Counted from the stretch's first letter, positions 18,872 to 28,350 are shown. The stretch is 64,000 nt of DNA from Treponema sp. (GCA_024402535.1 JAKSTN010000004.1:1-64000); one strand, 5' to 3'. Program-made: numbers and translations. The notes: generated by a model from the letters alone, not told the origin.

Positions 18872-19378
18872 GTGATTATGATTCACATAAAGTTGTTGGC
18901 TTCTGCTCTGGTAGGAACTGTAGTTTACGTAGCAGTATCTGTATTTGCAGGCCAGAATGGTATAAACAGTTATAAACAGTTAGAAAATCAAAAACGTGAA
19001 ATTTCTCGCCAGACATCGTTAATTCAGAATATTAATGATGAGCTTATTCTTGAAAAGAATGCATTGTCAAATGATCGCGACGTAATTGCCGCTTATGCCC
19101 GCAAAATGGATTATGTAAAGGAAGGTGAAACACTTGTTAAAATTACAGGACTGAAACCTTTTGAACATACTCTTTATGATACAGGATCTGTTTTGAAACG
19201 CACAGAAATCTCCTATATCCCAGATGATGTGTGTAAAATACTCGGAGTGATTTTCTTTTTTATGACTATGGCGTTGTTTTTGTTCATAGACCTTAGTAAT
19301 GGAAACAACCCTTTTGTAAAAAAGCAGAAAGTAAATATTGTAAAGGGAATACCGATTTATGGTGGTAAACAAATCTGA
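18872..19378 (+). CDS. FtsB/DivIC-like septum formation initiator protein
   Basis: The 168-residue protein has an N-terminal transmembrane segment (about 5-26), then a heptad-rich coiled coil (about 35-70), followed by a short YARKMDYVKEGETLVKI block typical of the FtsB/DivIC family. These proteins link early and late divisome parts (FtsQ, FtsL). An extra C-terminal hydrophobic segment (about 120-142) is unusual for the family, which normally has a single pass. The frame opens with GTG at 18872; the ATG at 18878 is equally plausible, as neither has a clear ribosome-binding site. It overlaps the Sua5-like gene by 20 bp. Confidence 0.7.
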   Translation: MIMIHIKLLASALVGTVVYVAVSVFAGQNGINSYKQLENQKREISRQTSLIQNINDELILEKNALSNDRDVIAAYARKMDYVKEGETLVKITGLKPFEHTLYDTGSVLKRTEISYIPDDVCKILGVIFFFMTMALFLFIDLSNGNNPFVKKQKVNIVKGIPIYGGKQI

Positions 19379-19934
19379 CGCTAAAAGCGTACAAATTACT
19401 TCTGAGCTGCTCAAACAGGGTGGTGTAGTTGTTCTGCCAACTGACACAGTTTATGGTTTTTCAGCAAAATCTGATATTAATGAGGCCGATTTACGCATTC
19501 GGACTATAAAAGGAAGATCTGAAACAAAGCCTTTTATTCGCCTTATTGCCGAACCTGACGAAATCAGAAAATATACAGAGGATGTAATCCCTAAAAAACT
19601 TCTGTCTTATTGGCCAGGTCCATTAACAATCATAGTCAACGACAAAATAATACCAGGAATTACTACGGCTTTCCGTTGTCCTGGAGACGCATGGCTTCGC
19701 CAGATCATTTCAGAATGCGGTGCTCCTTTATATTCTACAAGCGTAAATAGAAGTGGAAAACCTGTGATTCAGACAATTGACGGAATTATCAGTGAATTTG
19801 AAAGTGAAGTTGATCTGATAATTAACGGGGGAGATACAAAAGATGCTCTTCCAAGTACGATTGTAAAGATTGAAGACGGAAAGGTTATTGTTCTTCGCGA
19901 CGGCGATATAAAAATTGAGCCTGATCTTCTTTAA
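19359..19934 (+). CDS. Sua5/YciO/YrdC family protein, probable threonylcarbamoyl-AMP synthase
   Basis: The 191-residue protein has the YrdC-fold signature LPTDTVYGFSAKS near residue 26 and conserved KPFIRLIAE and YWPGPLTIIV blocks, as well as the STSVNRSGKP motif. TsaC/YrdC makes threonylcarbamoyl-AMP from threonine, bicarbonate and ATP for the t6A modification at position 37 of ANN-decoding tRNAs. The length fits the short TsaC/YrdC type, with no Sua5 C-terminal domain. It overlaps the FtsB-like gene by 20 bp, so it is translated from the same mRNA. Its stop is directly adjacent to the stop of the convergent gene. Confidence 0.85.
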   Translation: MVVNKSDAKSVQITSELLKQGGVVVLPTDTVYGFSAKSDINEADLRIRTIKGRSETKPFIRLIAEPDEIRKYTEDVIPKKLLSYWPGPLTIIVNDKIIPGITTAFRCPGDAWLRQIISECGAPLYSTSVNRSGKPVIQTIDGIISEFESEVDLIINGGDTKDALPSTIVKIEDGKVIVLRDGDIKIEPDLL

Positions 19935-20780
19935 TTAAAGCTTTCTTTTCCATTCGACTTCAAGTTCACCATCAGTAACTTTGTCGCCGTCGGCCACCAG
20001 AGTGTTTTTTTTGCCTTTAAGAATATGATCTGCAGCAAGTTTAAGACGCCATGTAATAGGATTTGCTGTGAGTGCGGCTTCTAAAGCCTGCTGGCGGGGA
20101 AGTTCCGGGAAGAATGAAGCATTTGTTTTTCCTGTTTGGGAAATAATAACAGTTGAATCTTCGATTTTTACAGAAATATTCATTGAGGCACCATTTTTGA
20201 AAATAACGAAGCCTCTTCCTCCACGCATTATGAGTATTTTTTCAATATTTGATTCTCCGGTCCACGTTCCGGCAAGGTTTTCTGTGCTTGCCGCTACTGC
20301 AGGCTTTGCTGAAAAACTTGGAGTCTGTCTGTTTGTCTGTGAACGGTTCTGGTCCTGTTCTACAAGGGCAATAAATGAATCCTGAAGTTCTTGTTTTCCT
20401 TCCATAAGAATTTTGTAGTATGAATCAAATTCTTTGGTAGATGACATTTCTGTGTTGTTATCTTTGTTCACAATATGGAGTGTTGCTCTCCATTTTGTTG
20501 AATTTTCAATTTTAGAAATTACAGAGTAAAAGGAAAGATTTGTTTCTGAAAGAAGGTCTCTGTCAGGAATTGTGTTTTCTGGAATTGAACTTCTTTTATC
20601 TGTTACAGAAAAATTTTTGATTTCGCAAAGCTGAGTATAATAAAGTTCACTTGTCATGTCAGCCATATTTTTATCAAGGTCCTTTGAAGAAACTCCATAG
20701 AAGTCAATATTCCATGTACCTTCTGCAAAAAGACAATTGAGGAAAAACAAGAATGTAATGAAAAGTGATGTTTTTTTCAT
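19935..20780 (-). CDS. Exported protein of unknown function
   Basis: The 281-residue protein has a signal peptide (hydrophobic core at about 4-18, cleavage probably after LFAEG). The mature part has two regions: one at about 20-135, and a C-terminal region at about 165-281 after a Gln/Asn/Ser linker, beginning LAGTWTGESNIEKI, which resembles small beta-sandwich or lipocalin-like extracytoplasmic domains. No family is named. It starts two bases after the smpB stop, so it probably shares the smpB transcript and depends on it for expression. Confidence 0.65.
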   Translation of the reverse strand: MKKTSLFITFLFFLNCLFAEGTWNIDFYGVSSKDLDKNMADMTSELYYTQLCEIKNFSVTDKRSSIPENTIPDRDLLSETNLSFYSVISKIENSTKWRATLHIVNKDNNTEMSSTKEFDSYYKILMEGKQELQDSFIALVEQDQNRSQTNRQTPSFSAKPAVAASTENLAGTWTGESNIEKILIMRGGRGFVIFKNGASMNISVKIEDSTVIISQTGKTNASFFPELPRQQALEAALTANPITWRLKLAADHILKGKKNTLVADGDKVTDGELEVEWKRKL

Positions 20781-20782
20781 TA

Positions 20783-21247
20783 CTAGCCGCGAAGCTCCTT
20801 AGCAATTTCTCTCTGGGTTTCTCTTTGTAAATCGCGGGTTTTAATAGTATCGCGTTTATCAAAAAGCTTTTTACCCTTACAAACTCCCAGATTCAATTTT
20901 ACACGACCGTTTTTCAGGTAAATATCGAGAGGAATAAGGGTATATCCTTTTTCTTCGACTTTACGGGTCAGACGTTTGATTTCTTCCTTGTGGAGAAGAA
21001 GTTTTTTCGGCCTGTCCGGATCATGGTTGAAAATAGAAGAGTAAGAGTACTCTGATATATGAAAGTTACGAACCCAGACTTCGTTACATTTGATTTCAGC
21101 AAATCCGTCAGGAAAGGAAACGGCTCCATTTTTTACAGATTTAACTTCAGTTCCCTGCAGTTCAATACCGCATTCGTAGGATTCTTCTACGAAATAGTTG
21201 AAACGAGCTTTTCTGTTTTCAGCAATAATTTTTTTACCTTCTGACAT
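20783..21247 (-). CDS. smpB: SsrA-binding protein SmpB
   Basis: SmpB binds the tRNA-like part of tmRNA and brings it to stalled ribosomes in trans-translation. The 154-residue protein shows the family blocks NRKARFNYFVEESYECGIEL and GTEVKSVKNG, and a C-terminal tail (KKLFDKRDTIKTRD) that mimics the codon-anticodon helix in the A site. Its partner, the tmRNA gene, lies about 7.5 kb away. There is no Shine-Dalgarno sequence; the consensus promoter ends 7 bp before the ATG, so the mRNA is probably leaderless. The unknown exported gene follows after two bases. Confidence 0.96.
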   Translation of the reverse strand: MSEGKKIIAENRKARFNYFVEESYECGIELQGTEVKSVKNGAVSFPDGFAEIKCNEVWVRNFHISEYSYSSIFNHDPDRPKKLLLHKEEIKRLTRKVEEKGYTLIPLDIYLKNGRVKLNLGVCKGKKLFDKRDTIKTRDLQRETQREIAKELRG

Positions 21248-21254
21248 AAATTAC

Positions 21255-21283
21255 ATTATAAAACAATAAAAGACGGGTTTCAA
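21255..21283 (-). promoter_or_regulatory. Strong predicted promoter of smpB
   Basis: On the - strand, TTGAAA (21283-21278), a 17-bp spacer and TATAAT (21260-21255). The -10 ends 7 bp before the smpB ATG, so the transcript should begin at or next to the start codon. Confidence 0.7.
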
Positions 21284-21286
21284 GGT

Positions 21287-21315
21287 TTGTTAAAAAATCC
21301 TGTTAGTGGTATTCT
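21287..21315 (+). promoter_or_regulatory. Predicted promoter of ispG
   Basis: TTGTTA (21287-21292), a 17-bp spacer ending in TGG (extended -10) and TATTCT (21310-21315). The start would fall about 2 bp before the ispG ATG. A TATAAT at 21318-21323 abuts the ATG directly and seems too close to be the working -10. Confidence 0.45.
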
Positions 21316-21323
21316 TCTATAAT

Positions 21324-22412
21324 ATGGATACACGTAAAGTATTTTTAGGCGGAAGTGGAATAACTAAACGCATTTCTATTGGTGGGGACAGCCCTGTAAG
21401 TCTTCAGACAATGTGGAAAGATACAATTGTAGATGTTTGTGATAATAAAGATAAACTGGAAAAAATAGTAAAAGACCTGGCAGGACTTTCAATGCTTGGC
21501 TGCGATATTGTTCGATTTGCAGTTCCTGATGTTGAAAGTGCAAAAGGCCTCTGTGCTATTGCAGAAAGGACTGAAATGCCACTTGTTGCTGATATTCATT
21601 TTGATTACCGGCTGGCTTTGGAATGTCTTAAAGGAAATGTTGCTGCTATCCGTATAAATCCTGGAAATATTGGAAGCGTAGAAAATACAAAAAAGGTTGT
21701 AGAAGCCTGTAGAGAAAAAGGCGCTGCGATCCGTATCGGAATCAATTCCGGAAGTCTTCCTAAAGATTTACAGGCTCAGATTGCTGAAGGAAAAATTAGC
21801 CGTGCTCAGGGGATCTGTGAAACAGCGGTAAGAGAAGTTGAGGTTTTTGATTCACTGAATTTTGATCAGGTTGTTGTAAGCATGAAATCCTCTTCTGTTT
21901 CTGAAACAATTGAAAGTAACAGATTTTTTGCCAGTCGTTATGACATTCCGCTTCATCTTGGAGTAACTGAAGCCGGTCCTTTGATCGGTGGGGTTGTGAA
22001 AAGTTCCATTGCCTTTTATACACTTCTTTCTGAAGGAATCGGAAATACAATCCGTGTAAGCCTTTCAGATAAAGTTGAAAACGAAGTAATTGCCGGTCTT
22101 GAAATTCTTAAAGAAAGCGGAAAACGGGAAGGCGGTGTAAAGCTTGTTTCCTGTCCTAGATGCGGAAGGCTTGGTTTTGATGTTCATGGGTTCGTTGCTC
22201 GCTGGCAGAATGAGCTTCTTTCTATGAAAAAGGATATTACAGTTGCCGTTATGGGCTGCGTTGTTAATGGTCCTGGTGAAGGAAAACATGCAGATTTAGG
22301 AATTGCCGGTGCCGGGGACAAAGTAATTCTCTTTAAAAAAGGTAAAATAATTCAAACAATTGAAGCAAAAGATGCCGATAATGCATTTAGAGAACAACTT
22401 TCTTTGTTGTAG
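21324..22412 (+). CDS. ispG: 4-hydroxy-3-methylbut-2-en-1-yl diphosphate synthase
   Basis: IspG (GcpE) makes HMBPP from MEcPP in the non-mevalonate (MEP) isoprenoid pathway, using a 4Fe-4S cluster. The N-terminal TIM-barrel part is recognisable (GGDSPVSLQTMWKD, then ADIHFDYRLAL and AAIRINPGNIG). The C-terminal cluster domain has the ligands in SCPRCGRLGFDV and MGCVVNGPGEG. The frame is open from a GTG at 21306, but the ATG at 21324 (MDTRKVFLGG) matches the usual N-terminus and gives 362 residues. No Shine-Dalgarno sequence is present. A TPR-like gene follows after 11 bp. Confidence 0.95.
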   Translation: MDTRKVFLGGSGITKRISIGGDSPVSLQTMWKDTIVDVCDNKDKLEKIVKDLAGLSMLGCDIVRFAVPDVESAKGLCAIAERTEMPLVADIHFDYRLALECLKGNVAAIRINPGNIGSVENTKKVVEACREKGAAIRIGINSGSLPKDLQAQIAEGKISRAQGICETAVREVEVFDSLNFDQVVVSMKSSSVSETIESNRFFASRYDIPLHLGVTEAGPLIGGVVKSSIAFYTLLSEGIGNTIRVSLSDKVENEVIAGLEILKESGKREGGVKLVSCPRCGRLGFDVHGFVARWQNELLSMKKDITVAVMGCVVNGPGEGKHADLGIAGAGDKVILFKKGKIIQTIEAKDADNAFREQLSLL

Positions 22413-22423
22413 TCTTTTTGCTT

Positions 22424-23512
22424 ATGAAAAAAACTTTATTTGCTTTTTGTTTAGTTACTCTTATTTCACTTACAGTTGGTGTTTCTGCAGAAACAAAAAA
22501 AATGGATCGTGATACCTTTGTTTATGCAGATGCAGTAGATGCTTTTGAGTCGGGAAATTATGGTCGTGCGTTAAAACTTTGTGAAGATGCAGTTCTTTCC
22601 CGAAAACAGAAGATGTCAGGTGAAATTAAACTTTTAAAAGATGCTTGCCAGCCGCAGGAAGTTTCCCGTGTTGGGGATAAAATTTCTGAAGTTCTTCCTG
22701 CCCTTCTTTCTCGTGACGAATATGAAGCTGTAAAACTGATACAATCTTATCTGAATAAAAAAGGCGAAGATTATTTTGAAAATTCGGTAAATAAACTTTT
22801 TTCATATCTTGAATCAATTCTTGTTTTCCCGGAAGCACAGAAGTTGATGGGTGATATTTATAAAATTGAAGGCGAATACGATTTTGCTGAAATGTATTAT
22901 AAAGAAGCTTTGAAAAATGCTGAGGTTCTTGATATTCCAGATGAAAAATATGATATTCTTTATCTTTTAGCTGAAATAAGTTACCTTAAGGGAGAAAATG
23001 ATCAGAGGGAAGCAAGACTGCTTTCAGTATTAAGCGAAGATAAAGTTTTAAAGGATAGAGCCTTAGTTAATTCCATGACAAGATGCATCCGTCAGAATAA
23101 AAAAGACTCTGTTCAGAAATTTTTTAATCTTTATCGTGCCGACAGTTTTTATATGATGAAAGCCTATTCACAGCTATCTGAATATTACCTTTCTGAAAAA
23201 CATCCTGACAAAGCTCTGGAATTTGTTTCACTTGAAGTTATTACAGGTTTTACAAAAATACTTGGGGTTATTCAGAAACGTGATATAAGTTATGAATACG
23301 AAGGTCTTGAGTCTTTCCTTTTTCAATGTTCTCTTTATCCGGATCTTGTTCAGTGGGGAACTGAAAACGGATTGTGGAAAGGTTTTTACAATCTTGCTGT
23401 TATTTCTCAAAAAAATGACTGTTACCTTTTTGCCGATTCTTTGATAAAAATTCTTGCAGAATATTTGCCGGAAGAATATTACCGAAAAGCCGCGGTGTTG
23501 CTGATCAAGTGA
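22424..23512 (+). CDS. Exported helical-repeat (TPR-like) protein
   Basis: The reading frame begins with TTG at 22418, but the ATG at 22424 gives a standard signal peptide (MKKTLFAFCLVTLISLTVGVSA), cleaved before ETKK. The mature 340 residues form helix pairs of the TPR/Sel1 kind (DAFESGNYGRALKLCEDAV, then GDIYKIEGEYDFAEMYYKEAL and AEISYLKGENDQREARLL). It is probably a periplasmic scaffold. It follows ispG by 11 bp and converges on the outer-membrane gene at 23522. No specific partner can be named. Confidence 0.68.
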   Translation: MKKTLFAFCLVTLISLTVGVSAETKKMDRDTFVYADAVDAFESGNYGRALKLCEDAVLSRKQKMSGEIKLLKDACQPQEVSRVGDKISEVLPALLSRDEYEAVKLIQSYLNKKGEDYFENSVNKLFSYLESILVFPEAQKLMGDIYKIEGEYDFAEMYYKEALKNAEVLDIPDEKYDILYLLAEISYLKGENDQREARLLSVLSEDKVLKDRALVNSMTRCIRQNKKDSVQKFFNLYRADSFYMMKAYSQLSEYYLSEKHPDKALEFVSLEVITGFTKILGVIQKRDISYEYEGLESFLFQCSLYPDLVQWGTENGLWKGFYNLAVISQKNDCYLFADSLIKILAEYLPEEYYRKAAVLLIK

Positions 23513-23521
23513 TTAAAAAAT

Positions 23522-25093
23522 TTAATAATGAGTTCCAAGTCCTATTGTTATTTCAAAAGGCCGGCAGTCATTATTTCTCCATTCATTATTAAGTTTGAAA
23601 ATTTTTCTTCCAGCATCAATACCTACACTTGCCCGGATTACATAGCTTGACCATTTTTGTGGGAAAACTAATACTTCAAGTCCTGTTCCGTAAAAACCTT
23701 CATTTAATTTGAACGTATTAGAAGTTCCGTGAGTTTCCTCTGTAGTTTTAATTAATGCTATATCAAAAAAAGGATTTAATTGGAATTCAAAATTGAAATG
23801 TTTCATAAAACCTATTTTTTTTGTTATAGGAAAATTTTCCCAATCAGTTGAAAAGATTTTTACTGGAAAATCTAGGTTTAATATTAATGCTGAAGGCACT
23901 TGAGCTTGGTATCTATCAATATTAAAAAGACTGCGTTTTGAGTCAATTACACCTCGGATATAACCGTCAATTTTTTCATCACCATAAGTTTTATCTGTTT
24001 GAATATATGAAAAAGCAATTCCTTGAGCATATATTCCCGCGGATTTAAATGAATTATAGAATCGTGTTTCTGAAAATAAAACAAAGGACCATGGCATTAC
24101 ACGGTTATCTGCATGGCTTGCAAAATTATATGCTAACTTTGGTGTTAAATTTGATTCTAGTCCGTAACGGAAATTACCATCCCAATTTATCTTTCCAAAA
24201 GATAATCCTGTAGAATAGGAAAGTTCTGGACTTTTTAGTGTTGGTTCAAAAATTCCGGAAGGCCCATTTTTATAAAATGGATCCCAATTATATATTAGGG
24301 AAAGTTTAGGAATTAATTTAAGTTGATTATATCCAGGTATTTCACATAGAGCTACAGGTGAATACATTTCAAGTGTTTCTCTAAAGAAAGTTTCATCGTT
24401 TGACTCTCTGAAATAGAAGTCTTTTATAAATCCCTGATAAAAAGCAAAGGTTAGGGTTGTATTTGAAAATGGTCTTTCAAATTTAAATCCTGTTTTAAGA
24501 TCCCATTCGGGAGATGTTTCTCCCCATGTGTATGAAAGGGAATAATTATTAATCCATGTAAGGTCAAACAGACCTTTATTAAAAGGATAATCAAATGAAA
24601 TGTTTAATTCTGGTTCAAAAACCTTAAATGGAGTTCCTTCTTCATCGGGTTCAAACTGAAAATCAAGAGAAGTGTTCAGTTCATTCATGGTTCCAATAAA
24701 ATTCGAATCTTTTGCTTTTAATTTTAAGGAAAGACCATTAACAGATGAGTATTTTAGATATGGAAGGGCAAGAAAATGAAAACTATCAGTTACAGATATT
24801 TTTACTTTTACAGAAATACTTTCATTATCATCAGAATCTGAATATTCATAAGTAACTTCGGAGTGCTCAAAACAACGTGTATTAACAAGATCTTTTTGTA
24901 TTTCAGAAAGATATTTAATAATTTCGTCTTCAGTATTGAAAATCCTATTTTCATTTATTGGAACTTTTTTTCTTAGAACAGATTCTTTTGTAATTCCATT
25001 TATTTCATATATGACTTCGGAAATCTTGAAAGAAGTTGCAAAAATAAAATTTAAACCAAAAAAAAGAAGAAAGGAAAGTAAAACTTTTTTCAT
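23522..25093 (-). CDS. Outer-membrane beta-barrel protein, Omp85/BamA-like
   Basis: The 523-residue protein has a signal peptide (about 1-20), a single POTRA-like domain at about 21-115 (ISEVIYEINGITKESVLRKK, ending in VSVTDS-like strands) and then about 400 residues of alternating hydrophobic/polar strands expected of a barrel. A late GYIRGVIDS block resembles the conserved loop 6 VRGF/IRG motif of Omp85 proteins. BamA itself has five POTRAs, so this is not the housekeeping BamA; it may be a TamA-like or export-specific porin. It begins three bases after the wbaP stop, which ties it to surface polysaccharide synthesis. Confidence 0.6.
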   Translation of the reverse strand: MKKVLLSFLLFFGLNFIFATSFKISEVIYEINGITKESVLRKKVPINENRIFNTEDEIIKYLSEIQKDLVNTRCFEHSEVTYEYSDSDDNESISVKVKISVTDSFHFLALPYLKYSSVNGLSLKLKAKDSNFIGTMNELNTSLDFQFEPDEEGTPFKVFEPELNISFDYPFNKGLFDLTWINNYSLSYTWGETSPEWDLKTGFKFERPFSNTTLTFAFYQGFIKDFYFRESNDETFFRETLEMYSPVALCEIPGYNQLKLIPKLSLIYNWDPFYKNGPSGIFEPTLKSPELSYSTGLSFGKINWDGNFRYGLESNLTPKLAYNFASHADNRVMPWSFVLFSETRFYNSFKSAGIYAQGIAFSYIQTDKTYGDEKIDGYIRGVIDSKRSLFNIDRYQAQVPSALILNLDFPVKIFSTDWENFPITKKIGFMKHFNFEFQLNPFFDIALIKTTEETHGTSNTFKLNEGFYGTGLEVLVFPQKWSSYVIRASVGIDAGRKIFKLNNEWRNNDCRPFEITIGLGTHY

Positions 25094-25096
25094 TGT

Positions 25097-26569
25097 TTAA
25101 TAGGCACCTTTACCTTTTAGTACAACCCAAACTGTTTTGATAAGTATCCAAAGATCGAGCCATATGGACCAGTTCTGAATATAATAAGTGTCAAATGTAA
25201 TTCGTTCTTCGTAACCGGTATCACTTCTTCCTGATACTTGCCACATGCCTGTAAGACCTGGTGTTACAGATAATACAAAATCTTTTGCTTCTCCGTATTT
25301 GTCCAATTCACCAAAAGTTACAGGTCTTGGACCAACGAGACTCATTTCTCCTGTAAGAATATTAATTAATTGTGGTAATTCATCCAGACTTGTTTTTCGA
25401 AGAATTTTGCCAAAATTAGTTACTCGCGGGTCATCTGTAAATTTACGGTCTTTTTCCCATTCAGCGCGGCGTACAGGATCTGTTTTCAGGATTTCTTCGA
25501 GTCTCTCCTGGGAATCGATTCCCATTGTTCGGAATTTCCAGCATTTAAATTCTTTTCCATTTTTTCCTGCTCGTTTATGACCGTAGAAAATAGGTCCTTT
25601 TGAAGTTATTTTTACAAGGATACAAAGAATAAGAAATATAGGAATAATAATTGGACTGAAAAGAAGTACAACAAAAACATCAATTACTCGTTTACAGAAA
25701 AGGTTAAATTTAAATGTCAGGTTGTGGGTAGATGCAAATCCAATAATTCCTGCAATATCTTTTAGCGATTGCGTAGAAGTTCCTGCGCCAGGGTTTTTCT
25801 TTATTTGTATAGTATAACGATAATTTGTGAGTATGGATTGAAGATCCTGTTTATAATCACAAAGGACTGCAACCTTAATATTTTTTTTACGGATAATTTC
25901 TTCTACTTCGTTGTTTGGCTGATAAACTGGTATATCTTCGAAAAAGCTATTGTTGTCAGTAGCCTTATCATTAATAATTAGAGCTGGATGGTAACCAAAG
26001 TTTCTGTTGTTTTTCAGACGTGAAATAATAGTATCTGCGGAATCACCAGAACAATAAATTACACATGGAACACCCCAATATTTATTTCGAGCGAATAAGT
26101 GTCTTGTGATTTCCCGGGTAGCAGGTAGAAGAATTGTTGCTATTGGAATCGAAATAAGAAGGGCACATGCTAGTTGTATTTCGCTTGAATAACTTCTCAG
26201 GTATTCGCGTGTATAATTGATTTCAGCTAAGTTAGGAATTAAAACACTCATTGTAATTCCAGAGAAACAGAAAAAGGAACATAAAAAAAATTTTCTTACT
26301 TCATCTGTTGGAGAAACCATAATTCCTGGGTACATCCCCATGCCAAGAAATACCAGGAGGATAACAGGAATGTAAATAGTGTAATAAATAAAAGATCTGA
26401 AATTTATTGTATATTGAGGACCATCGAAAAGGTTTACAAGGAAAAATGAAATTCCAATAGTAAGAAAAAGAGCCAGAGCATCAAAAAGACATATTAGAAG
26501 TCCTGAAAAAAAAGAACTCGTATGAGGATATTGCTTTTTCAGGTACAGTTCCAGTTCTTCTGTTGACAT
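25097..26569 (-). CDS. wbaP: Undecaprenyl-phosphate sugar phosphotransferase (WbaP type)
   Basis: This initiating glycosyltransferase moves a hexose-1-phosphate to undecaprenyl phosphate at the inner membrane. The 490-residue protein has four N-terminal membrane segments (about 20-135), a CoA-binding-like nucleotide domain (about 140-260), a fifth segment (about 290-315) and the C-terminal catalytic domain (KRAGKNGKEFKCWKFRTM, DDPRVTNFGKILRKTSLDEL, GEMSLVGPRP). All hallmarks of polyprenyl-phosphate transferases are present. The substrate sugar is unknown; galactose is usual for WbaP. It lies 29 bp after thrS and 3 bp before the barrel gene, probably one transcript. Confidence 0.9.
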   Translation of the reverse strand: MSTEELELYLKKQYPHTSSFFSGLLICLFDALALFLTIGISFFLVNLFDGPQYTINFRSFIYYTIYIPVILLVFLGMGMYPGIMVSPTDEVRKFFLCSFFCFSGITMSVLIPNLAEINYTREYLRSYSSEIQLACALLISIPIATILLPATREITRHLFARNKYWGVPCVIYCSGDSADTIISRLKNNRNFGYHPALIINDKATDNNSFFEDIPVYQPNNEVEEIIRKKNIKVAVLCDYKQDLQSILTNYRYTIQIKKNPGAGTSTQSLKDIAGIIGFASTHNLTFKFNLFCKRVIDVFVVLLFSPIIIPIFLILCILVKITSKGPIFYGHKRAGKNGKEFKCWKFRTMGIDSQERLEEILKTDPVRRAEWEKDRKFTDDPRVTNFGKILRKTSLDELPQLINILTGEMSLVGPRPVTFGELDKYGEAKDFVLSVTPGLTGMWQVSGRSDTGYEERITFDTYYIQNWSIWLDLWILIKTVWVVLKGKGAY

Positions 26570-26598
26570 CTGGCTCTCTTTTAGTAATGAATATTTTA

Positions 26599-28350
26599 TT
26601 AAATACCAATTACATGGTTGTTTACTTTGTCTTGAACGTAAGCGATGAAGTCTTCAACTTTCATTGTTTTCTGTTCAAGGCCGCTTGACTGGCGGAAACG
26701 TACAGTAACTGTTTTTTCTTTCTGTTCGTTTTCACCCACAACCAGGATGTATGGTGTCTTGTGTTCTTTTGTAATAACCTTGATTTTCTGACGCATGTTG
26801 TCATCACTGAGGTATGCGTTAGAGCGGATATCTGCAGCCAGAAGCATATCGTTTACTTCTTTTGCGTAATCAACAAAGTCATTTCCAACAGGAACAACGG
26901 CAGCCTGTTCAAATGCCAGCCATGTAGGGAAGGCACCTGCAAAGTTTTCAATGAGGATACCAAGGAAGCGTTCAAAACTTCCAAGGATTGCACGGTGAAG
27001 CATTACAGGGTGATGTTTCTGTCCGTCGGCTCCGATATATGTTGCATCCAGGCGTTCTGCACTTGGAAGCTGGAAGTCGGCCTGAATTGTACCACACTGC
27101 CATTCACGTCCCAGGCAGTCGTAAAGCTTGAATTCAAGTTTTGGACCGTAGAATGCACCTTCACCAGGCTGCAGTTCGAATGTAAGTCCTGCATCGTGAC
27201 ATGCGTCTGCCAGAGCTTTTTCAGCTCTTTCCCATGTTGCCAGGTCACCAACATGATCTTCAGGCATTGTTGAAAATTTTACAACCAGGTCATCAAAACC
27301 AAAGTCATGGTAAACTGCTTTCAGAAGTTTACAGAATTTTGCAACTTCAGCGCCAACCTGTTCTTCTGTACAAAGAATATGTGCGTCATCCTGAACAAAG
27401 CCGCGAACACGCATTACACCATGCAAAGTTCCACTAGGTTCATTACGAACATCATGTCCAAATTCTGCAAGACGAAGTGGAAGATCTTTATAAGAACGCT
27501 GACGGCTCTTGAAGATTTCCAGTGCACCAGGACAGTTCATTGGTTTGATAGCAAACATACGTTTTTCAGATTCAGTGATGAACATGTTCTGCTGGTAGTG
27601 TCCCCAGTGACCAGATCTTTCCCAAAGTGTACGAGGCATAATTGCTGGAGTATTTACTTCCTGGTATCCGTCACGGCGTACCATTTTACGCATATAATCC
27701 TGCATTGTTGTATAAATTGTCCATCCGTTTGGATGCCAGAAAATCTGTCCCGGGTCTTCTGGGTCCAGGTGGAAAAGATCCATTTCCTGTCCAAGCTTAC
27801 GATGGTCACGTTTTTCTGCTTCTGCAATCATTGCCAGATAATCTTTAAGATCATTTGGTTTTGCAAAACAAAGAGCATAAATACGAGTAAGCATTGTCTT
27901 GCTTGAGTCACCGCGCCAGTAAGCTCCGGCAAGTTTTTCAAGTTTGAAAGCCTGTCCGTTGATTTCTTTTGTGTTGGCAACGTGTGGTCCGCGACACAGG
28001 TCAAGATAACCGTCCTGTTCGTATGTTGTGATTTTTTCGCCGTCAGGCAGATCGTTAATCAGTTCGATCTTGTAAGGCTGGTCAGCGAAGAGTTTGAGAG
28101 CTTCTTCTTTAGTGACTTCCTTGCATACGAAATCGTGGTTTCCTGCAAGGATTTTTCTCATTTCTTTTTCGATAGCGCCAAAATCTGAATCTGAGATTTT
28201 AACTTCGCCGAAATCGAAGTCATAGTAAAATCCGGTATCAATAGCAGGACCAATTGCGATTTTTGTGTTTGGGTACAGATGCAGAACTGCTTCTGCCATT
28301 ACATGTGCACAGCTGTGGCGTACAATCTGTAAGTTTTCGTCCAATGCCAT
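26599..28350 (-). CDS. thrS: Threonyl-tRNA synthetase lacking the TGS domain
   Basis: The frame is open from 28419, but the ATG at 28350 ([20 protein letters not shown]) has a strong AAGGAAGG ribosome-binding site and lies downstream of a consensus promoter that overlaps the longer frame, so it is the start. The 583-residue enzyme begins directly with the editing domain (HSCAH and LCRGPH motifs). The class II core follows, with zinc ligands in [15 protein letters not shown] and [12 protein letters not shown], and then the anticodon domain. The N-terminal TGS domain of E. coli ThrRS (642 residues) is missing. Codon use is that of a highly expressed gene. Confidence 0.96.
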   Translation of the reverse strand: MALDENLQIVRHSCAHVMAEAVLHLYPNTKIAIGPAIDTGFYYDFDFGEVKISDSDFGAIEKEMRKILAGNHDFVCKEVTKEEALKLFADQPYKIELINDLPDGEKITTYEQDGYLDLCRGPHVANTKEINGQAFKLEKLAGAYWRGDSSKTMLTRIYALCFAKPNDLKDYLAMIAEAEKRDHRKLGQEMDLFHLDPEDPGQIFWHPNGWTIYTTMQDYMRKMVRRDGYQEVNTPAIMPRTLWERSGHWGHYQQNMFITESEKRMFAIKPMNCPGALEIFKSRQRSYKDLPLRLAEFGHDVRNEPSGTLHGVMRVRGFVQDDAHILCTEEQVGAEVAKFCKLLKAVYHDFGFDDLVVKFSTMPEDHVGDLATWERAEKALADACHDAGLTFELQPGEGAFYGPKLEFKLYDCLGREWQCGTIQADFQLPSAERLDATYIGADGQKHHPVMLHRAILGSFERFLGILIENFAGAFPTWLAFEQAAVVPVGNDFVDYAKEVNDMLLAADIRSNAYLSDDNMRQKIKVITKEHKTPYILVVGENEQKEKTVTVRFRQSSGLEQKTMKVEDFIAYVQDKVNNHVIGI

